A program made the translations under genes and the position numbers. A DNA stretch of 64,000 nt from the NCBI RefSeq assembly GCF_019801465.1, contig NZ_JAHVJA010000003.1:455436-519435 (forward strand). The letters run 5' to 3'. Every line of letters starts with the position of its first letter. The first letter of the stretch is position 1. The notes under the pieces were generated by a model that was given only the letters and a program-made list of their open reading frames with translations, was not told where the DNA came from and searched no databases. The stretch is from Leisingera daeponensis. GTDB taxonomy: Bacteria; Pseudomonadota; Alphaproteobacteria; Rhodobacterales; Rhodobacteraceae. Below are positions 7,773 through 16,876 of the stretch, piece after piece.

Positions 7773-9740
7773 TCAATTCACTGCAATCCCGGGTGGTTTT
7801 GCCAGGTCAACGATGTCACTCATGATTGAATTGAGTTCAAAATCCTTGGGAGTGTAGACACGGGCCACGCCCATGGACTTCAGCCTTTGCGCATCCTCGT
7901 CTGGGATGATGCCGCCCACGATCACCGGCACATGCCCAAGGCCTGCGTCCCGCATGCGCTGCATCATCTCCTCGACCAGCGGCAGGTGGCTGCCCGACAG
8001 GATCGACAGGCCGACCACATGGGCGTCGTCCTTCTGCGCCGCATCCACCAGTTCTGCCGGGGTCATGCGGATCCCGTCATAGGTGATGTCCATGCCGCAG
8101 TCGCGGGCGCGGAAGGCAATCTGCTCGGCGCCGTTGGAATGGCCGTCGAGGCCCGGTTTGCCGACCACGAATTTGATCCGGCGGCCCAGCACGTCGCTGA
8201 CCGCATTCACAGCGTCGCGCAAATCGTCCAGCCCTTCGGTCTTGTTGGACACCGAGGCCGACACCCCGGTGGGACCGCGGTAGGTGCCGTGGACCTTGCG
8301 CATTTCCTCGGCCCATTCACCGGTGGTAACTCCGGCCTTGGCGGCAGCAATTGAGGGTTCCATGATATTGGCGCCTCTTTTCGCGGCGGCGCGCAGCGCG
8401 GCCAAGGCCGATTGCACCGCATCATTGTCACGCTCGCCGCGCCAGGCGTTCAGGCGGCTGATCTGCTCCTGTTCCACCGCCGGGTCGACCACCATGATGC
8501 CGCCGTCCTCGGTCTGCAGCGGCGAGGGCTCGCCCTCGGTCCACTTGTTGACGCCGACCACGATGGTCTCGTTCCTCTCGATCCGGTTCAGGCGTTCGGC
8601 GTTGGAATCCACCAGGCGGCCCTTCATGTACTCAATGGAGGCAACGGCGCCGCCCATTGATTCCAGGTTGGCCAGCTCGGCGCGCGCGCCTTCCTTCAGC
8701 TCCTCCACCTTGGCATCAACCGCTGGGTTGCCGTCGAACAGGTCGCCGTATTCCAGGAGGTCGGTCTCATAGGCCAGGATCTGCTGCATCCGCATAGACC
8801 ACTGCTGGTCCCAGGGGCGGGGCAGGCCAAGCGCCTCGTTCCAGGCAGGCAGCTGCACGGCACGGGCACGGGCCTTCTTCGACAGCGTCACCGCCAGCAT
8901 CTCGATCAGGATGCGGTAGACGTTGTTTTCCGGCTGCTGTTCTGTCAGCCCCAGAGAGTTCACCTGCACGCCGTAGCGGAAGCGGCGGAATTTCGGGTCG
9001 GCGACGCCATAGCGCTTCTCGCAGATCTCGTCCCACAGGTCGACAAAGGCGCGCATCTTGCACATTTCAGTCACGAAGCGGATTCCCGCGTTCACGAAGA
9101 AGGAGATGCGCCCCACCATCGCCGGGAAGTCTTCCGGCGCGATGCGCGGCTTCAGCTCGTCCAGCACCGCCTGTGCGGTCGCCAAGGCAAAGGCCAGTTC
9201 CTGCTCCGGTGTCGCGCCTGCCTCCTGCAGGTGGTAGGAGCAGACGTTCATCGGGTTCCATTTGGGCACGTTGGTGTAGCAGTACTCCGCCACGTCCGCG
9301 ATCATCTTGAGGCTGGGCTTGGGCGGGCAGACATAGGTGCCGCGCGAGAGGTATTCCTTGATCAGGTCGTTCTGCACCGTGCCCTGCAGTTTCGACACAT
9401 CGGCACCCTGTTCCTCTGCCACCGCGATGTACAGCGCCAGCAGCCAGGGGGCGGTGGCGTTGATGGTCATCGAGGTGTTCATCTGTTCCAGCGGGATCTC
9501 ATTGAACAGGGTCCGCATGTCGCCCAGGTGGCAGACGGGCACGCCAACTTTGCCCACCTCGCCGCGGGCCAGCACGTGGTCGCTGTCATATCCGGTCTGG
9601 GTCGGCAGGTCGAAGGCGACAGACAGACCTGTCTGCCCCTTGGCCAGGTTGGCGCGGTAAAGCGCGTTGGATGCCGATGCCGTGGAGTGGCCGGCATAGG
9701 TGCGGATCAGCCAGGGGCGGTCTTTTTGCATCTGCGGCAT
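7773..9740 (-). CDS. ecm: Ethylmalonyl-CoA mutase
   Basis: A 655-aa coenzyme-B12-dependent mutase (also called MeaA) that converts (2R)-ethylmalonyl-CoA to methylsuccinyl-CoA in the ethylmalonyl-CoA pathway for acetyl-CoA assimilation. The substrate-binding TIM barrel fills the first two thirds (LSVAFDLPTQTGYDSDH near 39-55; NTSMTINATAPW). The C-terminal cobalamin domain has the DxHxxG motif in KPGLDGHSNG near residue 530. One chain carries both domains, and the length fits Ecm better than methylmalonyl-CoA mutase. Its pathway partner ccr is 1.7 kb away on the other strand. Confidence 0.95.
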   Translation of the reverse strand: MPQMQKDRPWLIRTYAGHSTASASNALYRANLAKGQTGLSVAFDLPTQTGYDSDHVLARGEVGKVGVPVCHLGDMRTLFNEIPLEQMNTSMTINATAPWLLALYIAVAEEQGADVSKLQGTVQNDLIKEYLSRGTYVCPPKPSLKMIADVAEYCYTNVPKWNPMNVCSYHLQEAGATPEQELAFALATAQAVLDELKPRIAPEDFPAMVGRISFFVNAGIRFVTEMCKMRAFVDLWDEICEKRYGVADPKFRRFRYGVQVNSLGLTEQQPENNVYRILIEMLAVTLSKKARARAVQLPAWNEALGLPRPWDQQWSMRMQQILAYETDLLEYGDLFDGNPAVDAKVEELKEGARAELANLESMGGAVASIEYMKGRLVDSNAERLNRIERNETIVVGVNKWTEGEPSPLQTEDGGIMVVDPAVEQEQISRLNAWRGERDNDAVQSALAALRAAAKRGANIMEPSIAAAKAGVTTGEWAEEMRKVHGTYRGPTGVSASVSNKTEGLDDLRDAVNAVSDVLGRRIKFVVGKPGLDGHSNGAEQIAFRARDCGMDITYDGIRMTPAELVDAAQKDDAHVVGLSILSGSHLPLVEEMMQRMRDAGLGHVPVIVGGIIPDEDAQRLKSMGVARVYTPKDFELNSIMSDIVDLAKPPGIAVN

Positions 9741-9827
9741 GTCGGGCCTCGCGAGTCAGTGTGTCGGTAATTTTATTTCGTCAAGCAGATGTAAACTGCA
9801 ATTTTCAACCCATGTCAATTCGCTGCG

Positions 9828-9836
9828 TTGCGGCAA
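9828..9836. promoter_or_regulatory. TTGCGGCAA motif upstream of ecm
   Basis: TTGCGGCAA, an interrupted palindrome (TTGC-G-GCAA), lies 88 bp before the ecm start in the region shared with the divergent acyltransferase. A near-identical ATGCGGCAA occurs upstream of ccr at 11351. The shape resembles TTTGC..GCAAA sites of RamB/ScfR-type regulators known for glyoxylate and ethylmalonyl-CoA genes. This is inference from two copies. Confidence 0.35.
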
Positions 9837-9891
9837 ATCTTCTGCCGGGGCAGGAAACCCGGGTGGCTTGCCGCTTGTAAAGGCTGTTGCC

Positions 9892-11340
9892 ATGCGCAAC
9901 TGTTCTCACATGACGCAAACCGTGGAACTGCCGCTGTGGCTATTCATGCTGATCGTGGGTTTTGCCGCGGTGACCTTTGCGTCGCATTTCCTGTTCCCCT
10001 CTGTGCGATGGTTCTTCCGGCGGCGGCTGGAACGGGCGGTGGCTCGGCTCAATCAGCGGCTGGAACGCCCGATTGAGCCGTTCAAGCTGGCGCGGCGCCA
10101 CGACATGATCCAGCGGCTGATTCACGACCCGCAGGTGGCGCAGGCCGCCGCAGATCATGCGGCAGCGGAGGGAATCCCGGAGAACGTGGCCTTCGAGCAG
10201 GTGCGCCGTTATGCGCGCGAGATCGTGCCGGGCTTTTCGGCCTTTGCCTATTTCAGCCTGGCGATCCGGGCGGCGCGGTTCCTGTCCAATGCGGTCTACC
10301 GGGTGCGGCTGGGCCATCAGGACGAGGAAGCGCTGCGGGCAATCGATCCTAATGCCACCGTGGTGTTTGTGATGAATCACCGCTCCAACATGGATTACGT
10401 TCTGGTCACCTATCTGGCGGCGGAACGCTCAGCGCTGTCTTATGCGGTCGGCGAATGGGCGCGGGTCTGGCCGCTCAGCCGCCTGATCCGGGCGATGGGC
10501 GCCTATTTCATCCGACGCCGCTCGCGCAACGACCTCTACCGCAAGGTGCTGGCGGCCTATGTTCGGCTGGCCACCCGCGGCGGTTCCACCCAGGCGATGT
10601 TTCCCGAAGGCGGTCTAAGCCTCAATGGCGCCTTGGCCGCACCCAAACTGGGGCTGCTGAAATACATCGTTGAGGGCTACGACCCGGACCGGCGCGACGT
10701 GGTGTTTGTGCCGGTGGCTCTGAACTACGACCGGGTGCTGGAGGACAAGATCCTGACCTCTGCCGCCAGGGCGGGCGACCGGCGGTTCCGCGCCCGCATC
10801 GGGCTGGTCGCGCTGCGGCTGCTGCGGCAGCTGTGGCTGTGGATGACCGGGCGCTATCACCGGTCCGGCTATGCCGGGGTGAATTTCGGCCGCCCGCTCA
10901 GCCTGGCAGGTTTCGGTGCCGGGCGTGAGGGCGACATCACCAAACCGCTGGCGCGGGAGCTGATGCAGCGTATCAGCGCCATTGTCCCGGTGCTGCCGGT
11001 GCCGCTGATTGCCGCGATTCTGCTGCGGCACGGGCCGCTCAGCCGGGCGGCAATCGGGCACCGGCTGAAGGATCTGATCTCCGCGATGCCGCTGGCGCAT
11101 GTCCATATGCCGCGGGAAAATCTGTCCTGCGCAGTTGAGGCCGGGCTGCGCCAGCTGTTGCGGCGCGGACTGGCCACGGAAGCCGGCGGGCAGATCGTGC
11201 CGGCCGCAGACCGCCGCGACCTGCTGGCGTTTTATGCCAATTCAATCCGTCACCTGCTGCCCAACGGCGGCGGTCCGGATGGCGGCCAGGGTGGCTTTTC
11301 TGCACCTGCTAAGGGCAATGCTGCATCCGCAGGGTTATAA
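9892..11340 (+). CDS. 1-acylglycerol/glycerol-3-phosphate acyltransferase-like protein
   Basis: A membrane phospholipid acyltransferase of about 482 aa. A membrane helix at residues 14-33 is followed by the PlsC/PlsB acyltransferase domain with NHRSNMD near 160-166 (the HxxxxD catalytic motif) and MFPEGGLS near 236-243. It should transfer acyl groups to glycerol-3-phosphate or lyso-phosphatidate. I chose ATG 9892 because AAAGG lies 8 nt upstream; ATG 9910 is also possible and gives MTQTVELPLW. The extended frame upstream overlaps ecm and is shadow. It lies between two ethylmalonyl-CoA pathway genes, without an obvious link. Confidence 0.82.
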   Translation: MRNCSHMTQTVELPLWLFMLIVGFAAVTFASHFLFPSVRWFFRRRLERAVARLNQRLERPIEPFKLARRHDMIQRLIHDPQVAQAAADHAAAEGIPENVAFEQVRRYAREIVPGFSAFAYFSLAIRAARFLSNAVYRVRLGHQDEEALRAIDPNATVVFVMNHRSNMDYVLVTYLAAERSALSYAVGEWARVWPLSRLIRAMGAYFIRRRSRNDLYRKVLAAYVRLATRGGSTQAMFPEGGLSLNGALAAPKLGLLKYIVEGYDPDRRDVVFVPVALNYDRVLEDKILTSAARAGDRRFRARIGLVALRLLRQLWLWMTGRYHRSGYAGVNFGRPLSLAGFGAGREGDITKPLARELMQRISAIVPVLPVPLIAAILLRHGPLSRAAIGHRLKDLISAMPLAHVHMPRENLSCAVEAGLRQLLRRGLATEAGGQIVPAADRRDLLAFYANSIRHLLPNGGGPDGGQGGFSAPAKGNAASAGL

Positions 11341-11350
11341 AATTACCCAA

Positions 11351-11371
11351 ATGCGGCAAAAGAGGTTGCAA
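11351..11371 (+). promoter_or_regulatory. GCGGCAA/TTGCAA motifs upstream of ccr
   Basis: ATGCGGCAA (11351-11359) and TTGCAA (11366-11371) lie 82-102 bp before the ccr start. The first is an 8/9 match to the site upstream of ecm. A shared regulator of the two ethylmalonyl-CoA pathway genes is plausible but not shown by the sequence alone. Confidence 0.35.
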
Positions 11372-11452
11372 TATTACCTCTCCAATCCTATCCATCAGGT
11401 AACCGCTGCGATTCTGCACCGCGGCATAGGACAGGATACAAAGGAGGCCATC

Positions 11453-12733
11453 ATGGCATTGGATACCCAGACTGACGTCATGTCGTACGAGGCGCCGGAG
11501 AAAGATCTCTATGAACTGGGGGAAATCCCCCCGATGGGTTATGTGCCCAAGAAAATGTACGCCTGGGCGATCCGCAAGGAGCGGCACGGCGAACCGAACA
11601 CCGCGATGCAGCAGGAAGTCGTTGATGTGCCTGAGCTGGACAGCAACGAGGTGCTGGTCCTGGTGATGGCGGCCGGCGTCAACTACAACGGCGTCTGGGC
11701 CTCACTCGGCAAACCGATTTCTCCGTTTGATGGCCACGGAAAGCCGTTCCACATCGCCGGCTCGGATGCCTCGGGCATCGTCTGGGCGGTTGGCTCCAAG
11801 GTGACCCGCTGGAAGGTCGGCGACGAAGTGGTCATCCACTGCAACCAGGACGACGGTGACGACGAGCACTGCAACGGCGGCGACCCGATGTATTCCAACA
11901 GCCAGCGGATCTGGGGCTATGAGACCCCGGACGGCTCGTTTGCCCAGTTCACCAACGTTCAGGCTCAGCAGCTGATGCCGCGCCCCAAGCACCTGACCTG
12001 GGAAGAAAGCGCCTGCTACACGCTGACGCTGGCCACCGCCTACCGGATGCTGTTCGGCCATGAGCCGCACGACCTGAAGCCGGGCCAGAACGTGCTGGTC
12101 TGGGGCGCCTCGGGCGGTCTTGGCTCCTATGCGATCCAGCTGATCAACACCGCCGGCGCCAATGCCATCGGGGTGATCTCCGACGAGAGCAAGCGCGACT
12201 TCGTCATGGGCCTGGGCGCCAAGGGCGTTCTGAACCGCAAGGACTTCAACTGCTGGGGACAGCTGCCCACCGTGAATACCCCGGAATACGCCGAATGGTT
12301 CAAGGAGGCCCGCAAGTTCGGCAAGGCGATCTGGGACATAACCGGCAAGGGCGTGAACGTCGACATGGTGTTCGAGCACCCCGGTGAAAGCACCTTCCCG
12401 GTCTCCACCTTCGTGGTCAAGAAGGGCGGCATGGTCGTGATTTGCGCCGGCACCACCGGCTATAACCTGACCTTCGACGTGCGCTACATGTGGATGCACC
12501 AGAAACGCCTGCAGGGCTCCCACTTTGCCCACCTGAAGCAGGCTTCGGCGGCCAACCAGCTGATGGTCGAACGCCGCCTGGATCCCTGCATGTCCGAAGT
12601 TTTCACCTGGGCGGATCTGCCGGAAGCGCACATGAAAATGATGCGCAACGAGCACCTGCCGGGCAACATGTCGGTGCTGGTGCAGGCTCCGAAGACCGGT
12701 TTGCGCACCCTTCAGGATGTGCTCGACGCCTGA
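11453..12733 (+). CDS. ccr: Crotonyl-CoA carboxylase/reductase
   Basis: A 426-aa enzyme that reductively carboxylates crotonyl-CoA to ethylmalonyl-CoA with NADPH and CO2, the key step of the ethylmalonyl-CoA pathway. It belongs to the zinc-free medium-chain dehydrogenase family. The N terminus has PPMGYVPKKMYAWAIRKERHG, the active-site region has GVNYNGVWASLGKP, and the NADPH fold VLVWGASGGLGSYA is near 212-225. The start at 11453 has AAGGAGG 5 nt upstream; the longer frame overlaps the acyltransferase and is shadow. An intrinsic terminator follows. With ecm it implies growth on acetate, C2 units or PHB turnover. Confidence 0.97.
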   Translation: MALDTQTDVMSYEAPEKDLYELGEIPPMGYVPKKMYAWAIRKERHGEPNTAMQQEVVDVPELDSNEVLVLVMAAGVNYNGVWASLGKPISPFDGHGKPFHIAGSDASGIVWAVGSKVTRWKVGDEVVIHCNQDDGDDEHCNGGDPMYSNSQRIWGYETPDGSFAQFTNVQAQQLMPRPKHLTWEESACYTLTLATAYRMLFGHEPHDLKPGQNVLVWGASGGLGSYAIQLINTAGANAIGVISDESKRDFVMGLGAKGVLNRKDFNCWGQLPTVNTPEYAEWFKEARKFGKAIWDITGKGVNVDMVFEHPGESTFPVSTFVVKKGGMVVICAGTTGYNLTFDVRYMWMHQKRLQGSHFAHLKQASAANQLMVERRLDPCMSEVFTWADLPEAHMKMMRNEHLPGNMSVLVQAPKTGLRTLQDVLDA

Positions 12734-12771
12734 AGGCGGACGGACGCTAAAAGCTGAAAAAAACACAGTCT

Positions 12772-12811
12772 CCCGCGAATCGCCCTGGCGTTTCGCGGGT
12801 TCTCTTTTTAA
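12772..12811 (+). terminator. Intrinsic terminator after ccr
   Basis: CCCGCGAA (12772-12779) pairs with TTCGCGGG (12792-12799), and TTCTCTTTTTAATTT follows. It lies 39 nt after the ccr stop and looks like a standard rho-independent terminator. Confidence 0.88.
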
Positions 12812-13085
12812 TTTACCTTTTCAAATGTTTATCTGTGCTTGCCCCGCCGGTTGCGTGGAGTGTTGCGCGCAAAGCTGCATTTAAGATAAACCTTTGGTGG
12901 CATGCGGCTGTCCCTGAACACCTGCGGACGGCGTCAATCGGCCCGATTTTGACCAAAGGGTCAGAAATGCCATTGACCGGAGTAACTTGGCCGCTGCAAT
13001 AAGGCCGAAGTTATATGCCATGCCTGACGCGACGGGGTGCACCGGCATATTTCACGAACTCCAGCGGACGGCGGCAGAAGAAACG
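12812..13085. promoter_or_regulatory. Intergenic region upstream of the LuxR gene with several dyads
   Basis: About 270 bp, relatively AT-rich at the left. It holds GTTTATC (12827-12833) with GATAAAC (12885-12891); TGACC-AAAG-GGTCA (12950-12963); and AACTTGGCC (12984-12992) facing GGCCGAAGTT (13003-13012). The last dyad lies 70-100 bp before the LuxR start and could be a lux-box-like or autoregulatory operator. I see no gene here. Confidence 0.35.
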
Positions 13086-13805
13086 ATGGCAGGCAAAGCA
13101 GAACTGGACCGTATTCTGGAGGCGCTCGACGCCACTGATACTCTCGATGGTCTTCAGCAGATCATTGAGCAGGTCTGTGTTGTGTTTGGCGTCGACCATG
13201 CCATGTACCACTGGGTCGACAGCGCCGGCGACCATTACTACTTTGGTACGTATCCGCAGGTTTGGACCGATCGGTATCAGGAAAAGGGTTATGTCCGCGT
13301 CGACCCGGTTGTGGCCGGCTGTTACCAGCGCTTTCATCCCGTGGACTGGAAACGCCTGGACTGGTCGCCGAAACCGGCCCGGGAGTTTCTCAAGGACGCG
13401 CTGGAGCATGGGGTCGGCAATCAGGGCTACTCGATCCCGGTCCGCGGGCCGAACGGGCAGTTTGCCGTGTTCACCGTCAGCCACAACTGCGACGATGAGG
13501 TCTGGGAAAAATTGACGGAGCGGTACAGCCGCGACATGATCCTGATGGCGCATTACTTCAACCGGAAGGCGCTGGAATTCGAACCCGACCGCAGCCCGGA
13601 GCAAACCCAGCCGCTGTCGCCGCGCGAGGTGGACGCGCTGACCCTGCTGGCGATCGGCTACAGCCGCGCGCAGGTGGCCAAGACCCTGTCCATTTCGGAG
13701 CATACGCTGCGCGTCTACATCGAAAGCGCCCGTTTCAAGCTTGGGGCGATCAACACCACCCATGCCATTGCCCGCGCGATGTCGCTCGGTTTGATTGTGA
13801 TTTAA
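13086..13805 (+). CDS. LuxR-family quorum-sensing regulator
   Basis: A 239-aa transcription factor with an N-terminal autoinducer-binding domain and a C-terminal LuxR helix-turn-helix (about 175-235, LSPREVDALTLLAIGYSRAQVAKTL). Relative to TraR, the ligand-pocket residues are conserved: Trp60, Tyr64, Asp73, Pro74, Trp88 and Gly114. It therefore probably binds an acyl-homoserine lactone. ATG 13086 gives the normal family length; upstream in-frame starts at 12987 and 13020 are possible. The ribosome site is weak. It is directly upstream of the AHL synthase gene, the usual R-I arrangement. Confidence 0.92.
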   Translation: MAGKAELDRILEALDATDTLDGLQQIIEQVCVVFGVDHAMYHWVDSAGDHYYFGTYPQVWTDRYQEKGYVRVDPVVAGCYQRFHPVDWKRLDWSPKPAREFLKDALEHGVGNQGYSIPVRGPNGQFAVFTVSHNCDDEVWEKLTERYSRDMILMAHYFNRKALEFEPDRSPEQTQPLSPREVDALTLLAIGYSRAQVAKTLSISEHTLRVYIESARFKLGAINTTHAIARAMSLGLIVI

Positions 13806-13898
13806 CGGCCGGGTGTGAAAGCTACCGTAAATATACTCAGAGATTGCGGCCAATAGCCGTACCCTGTCCCCACTGTTCAACCAGAAGGGGATTAAATC

Positions 13899-14540
13899 AT
13901 GCTTCGTTATATCTATGGCCGCGATCTTTACGCACACGCTGATCTGGCGCGGTCGATGTTCCGGGACCGGGCGGACCAGTTCAAGACCCGGCTCGGCTGG
14001 GACGTGCAGGTTGACCGGAACGGCGAGGAACGCGATCAGTATGACGCGCTCAATCCGCTCTATGTGATCTGGGAAATGCCTGACGGCAGCCACGGCGGTT
14101 CGATGCGGTTCCTGCCCACCACCGGCCCGGTGATGGTCAATGACATCTTTCTGGACCTGGCGGGCGGTGTGCCCATCAGCAGCCCGCTGATATGGGAGTG
14201 CACCCGTTTCTGCCTGTCGCGCGCGGCAGGCAGAAACGTGGCCGGAGCGCTGACCCTGGGCGGCGTGGAAATCATGCGCAACTTCTCCGTCGCCCACTTT
14301 GCCGGCGTTTTTGACCGCCGCATGGTGCGGATCTACCGCAGCCTGGGGTTCAGCCCGGAGGTGATCGGCAGCCAGGGCGAGGGGCGGAACAGGATCTGCC
14401 TTGGGCTTTGGGAATACACGCCTGAAGTCTATCGGAACGTGGCCGCCAAGGCGGGCGTCGCGCCGGAATTGTCGCGCCTGTGGTTCGATCTCTCCTTTGG
14501 CAGTGCAGAGGCGCCGGAGCCGATGGCGCTGACGGCCTGA
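13899..14540 (+). CDS. Acyl-homoserine-lactone synthase, LuxI family
   Basis: A 213-aa synthase that makes an N-acyl-homoserine lactone from S-adenosylmethionine and an acyl-ACP. All strongly conserved LuxI residues are at the expected places: Arg24, Phe28, Trp34, Asp46, Asp49, Arg70, Phe84, Glu100 and Arg103. The gene follows the LuxR gene by 93 nt and has a GAAGGGG site. An imperfect dyad, CTG..CAG at about 13863-13883, lies before it, but it is too weak to call a lux box. The acyl chain length cannot be inferred. Confidence 0.95.
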   Translation: MLRYIYGRDLYAHADLARSMFRDRADQFKTRLGWDVQVDRNGEERDQYDALNPLYVIWEMPDGSHGGSMRFLPTTGPVMVNDIFLDLAGGVPISSPLIWECTRFCLSRAAGRNVAGALTLGGVEIMRNFSVAHFAGVFDRRMVRIYRSLGFSPEVIGSQGEGRNRICLGLWEYTPEVYRNVAAKAGVAPELSRLWFDLSFGSAEAPEPMALTA

Positions 14541-14603
14541 GGCATTTGCAATACGGGGCCGGTTCCGCTGGCGGACCCGGCCCCGCGGCTGTAGGGTCGC
14601 GCC

Positions 14604-16142
14604 ATGACAGCTCTGCCCGTACAGTTTTCCGATGACCAGGCCACCGCTTATGACAGCGTGACCGAACTCCTGCGCCAGGCGGGGGTGGACCTTGATGACG
14701 GGCTCCTGCACCCGCCCCGCGGCGACGCTGGTGTGATGGCGGTGATCGGCAAAGCGGGATCGGGCAAGACCCTGCTGCTCGCGGAGCTTTACAAGGCGCT
14801 GGAGCAGTCAGGGGTCGAGGTTGTCTCCGGCGACTATGAGAGCCGCAAGAAGGGCGATGACCGCCGTACCCTGGCGATCCTGGCGCCGACCAACAAGGCT
14901 GCCAGTGTGCTGCGCCTGCGCGGGGTGCCGGCCACCACCATCCACCGCATTCTCTACACGCCGGTCTATGACCCGGAATTTGAGAAGATCGCGGAATGGC
15001 TGGCAGGGCAGGGCGACCAGCCCGAGATCGAAGGGCTGACGGAAGCGGCGCTGGCGCGCGCCGCGGCCTTCTACGAGAAGAACAAGTCGATCCCAGGGGC
15101 GCTGGCCGCTGCCGGCCTGCGCGGCTCCGACTTCATCACCGGCTGGAAGCGGCGCGAGGAGCCGCTGGACATCGGCTTTGTCGATGAGGCCTCGATGCTG
15201 GACGACCGGCAGTTCGAGGATCTGAAGGAGATTTTCCCGAACCTGATCCTGTTCGGCGACCCGGCGCAGCTGGCGCCGGTCAACCAGTCCGGCTCGATGG
15301 TGTTTGACGCGCTGCCGGAGCCGCGGCGCCTGATCCTGAACCGCATTCACCGGCAGGAGGCGGGCAACCCGATCCTGGACCTGGCCCATGCGCTGGCCGA
15401 CCCGCAGCTGGGGTTCCAGGATTTCGAGCGGATGATCGAGGACACCGCGCGGCGCGACGACCGCGTGGTCTGGGGCCAGCGGGTGGAGGTTGACCTGATG
15501 GCGCGCTCGCCGGTGCTGGTCTGGCGCAACAACACCCGCATCCGGCTGATCAATGCCTTCCGCACCGTCTATGGCGCGCCGGAAGATGAGCTGATCGCCG
15601 GCGAGCCGCTGATCTGCGACGGCATCGAACTGCCGATGAAGCACCGCAAGAAGCGCCTGGACCTGGAAGCCCGCGGCCTGATCAAGGGGGCGCAGGTGAT
15701 CTTCCTCGGCTCCGGCCGCAAGCCCGGCTTTTCCCGGCTGCACGTGATGGGGGCGGAGGACCCTCAGGTTTCTGCCGCCTCGATCGTCAAGATCGAGAAA
15801 CCGGATGAGGAAGAACCCTTCATTCCCTATGCCGCCCGCATGGGGGCGACGTTTCTGCATGGGGCGGCTGTAACCATCCATAAGGCGCAAGGCAGCCAGT
15901 GGGAGACCGCGCAGGTCTTTGCCCCCGACATCTATGCCGCGGCCCGTATGGGCCGGGTGGAGGCAGGGCAGCCGCTGTGGAAACGGCTGGCTTATGTGGC
16001 AATCACCCGCGCGCAGGAACGGCTGATCTGGGTGGTCCGCAACCGGCTGGCCAAGCCCAACGGCCCGCTGCCGGTGGATGACCTGAAAGCAATTCCGGCC
16101 GCGGCGCTGACGCTGGAAGCACAGGAGGAGACCCCGGCATGA
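14604..16142 (+). CDS. RecD2/Dda-like SF1B helicase
   Basis: A 512-aa ATP-dependent DNA helicase-like protein. The Walker A motif GKAGSGKT is at 49-56, LAPTNKAA (motif Ia) near 94-101, FVDEAS (Walker B) near 192-197, LFGDPAQLAPV (motif III) near 213-223, HKAQGSQW near 422-429, and the C-terminal YVAITRAQERLIWV near 459-472. The order fits the RecD2/Dda 5'-3' helicase branch, with a shorter N terminus than RecD2. It overlaps the next gene by 4 nt. It lies next to the quorum-sensing pair but has its own gap of 63 nt. Confidence 0.88.
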   Translation: MTALPVQFSDDQATAYDSVTELLRQAGVDLDDGLLHPPRGDAGVMAVIGKAGSGKTLLLAELYKALEQSGVEVVSGDYESRKKGDDRRTLAILAPTNKAASVLRLRGVPATTIHRILYTPVYDPEFEKIAEWLAGQGDQPEIEGLTEAALARAAAFYEKNKSIPGALAAAGLRGSDFITGWKRREEPLDIGFVDEASMLDDRQFEDLKEIFPNLILFGDPAQLAPVNQSGSMVFDALPEPRRLILNRIHRQEAGNPILDLAHALADPQLGFQDFERMIEDTARRDDRVVWGQRVEVDLMARSPVLVWRNNTRIRLINAFRTVYGAPEDELIAGEPLICDGIELPMKHRKKRLDLEARGLIKGAQVIFLGSGRKPGFSRLHVMGAEDPQVSAASIVKIEKPDEEEPFIPYAARMGATFLHGAAVTIHKAQGSQWETAQVFAPDIYAAARMGRVEAGQPLWKRLAYVAITRAQERLIWVVRNRLAKPNGPLPVDDLKAIPAAALTLEAQEETPA

Positions 16143-16876
16143 CGAAATCGATCCTGATCACCGGTGCCAGCTCCGGCATCGGCCGCGCTGTGGCAGAGCT
16201 GTTTCTGGCCGAGGGCTGGCAGGTCGGCTTGGCCGCGCGCCGGGCGGAGAAACTGGAAGACGTTGCGCAGGGGCACGCCAATGCCCATGTTCTGCCTGCC
16301 GACGTGACCGATCCGGCAGCGGTCGATCACGCGGTGGATGCTTTTGCAATGGCGGCGGGGCGGCTGGATGTGCTGTTCAACAACGCCGGCATCTTCACAC
16401 CGCCGGGTACCATTGACGAAATCCCGCTGGAGGACTGGTTCGCTTCCGTGAACGTGAACCTCACCGGCATGTTCCTGACTGCGCGGGCCGCCTTCCGGCA
16501 GATGCGGCGGCAATCGCCGCAGGGCGGGCGGATCATCAACAACGGCTCCATTGCAGCCCACGTGCCGCGCCCGCACTCAGCGCCCTATGCCGCGACCAAG
16601 GCGGCCATCACCGGCCTGACCAAAAGCCTGTCTCTGGACGGCCGCCCGTTTGACATCGCCTGCGGCCAGATCGACATCGGCAACACCCGGACACCGATGG
16701 TTGAAGACCTGAGCCAGCGCCACGCCGAGGCCAATCCGGGTGCTGAACCGATGCACACCTTCGCGGTGGAGGACGCGGCGAAATCGGTGCTGCACATGGC
16801 CGGTCTGCCGCTGGAGGCCAATGTTCAGTTCATGACGGTGATGGCAACCAAGATGCCCTACATCGGCCGCGGCTGA
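16139..16876 (+). CDS. SDR-family oxidoreductase
   Basis: A 245-aa classical short-chain dehydrogenase. It shows the NAD(P)-binding TGASSGIGRA at 8-17, NNAG near 81-84, the catalytic Ser in NNGSIAAH and YAATK near 149-153. The Arg-rich turn AARRAEK suggests NADP(H). The substrate is unknown. The start overlaps the helicase stop by 4 nt, so the two are translationally coupled. The C terminus, near 210-245, is slightly unusual for fabG-like members. Confidence 0.9.
   Translation: MTKSILITGASSGIGRAVAELFLAEGWQVGLAARRAEKLEDVAQGHANAHVLPADVTDPAAVDHAVDAFAMAAGRLDVLFNNAGIFTPPGTIDEIPLEDWFASVNVNLTGMFLTARAAFRQMRRQSPQGGRIINNGSIAAHVPRPHSAPYAATKAAITGLTKSLSLDGRPFDIACGQIDIGNTRTPMVEDLSQRHAEANPGAEPMHTFAVEDAAKSVLHMAGLPLEANVQFMTVMATKMPYIGRG

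Noticed and set aside
9700..9891. Upstream part of the acyltransferase frame
   Set aside because: It overlaps the divergent ecm start and lacks a ribosome site; the membrane helix and domain begin after 9892.
13806..13898. Possible lux box before the AHL synthase gene (CTG..CAG near 13863-13883)
   Set aside because: Only the three outer and two inner positions of each arm match; too weak to report as a site.
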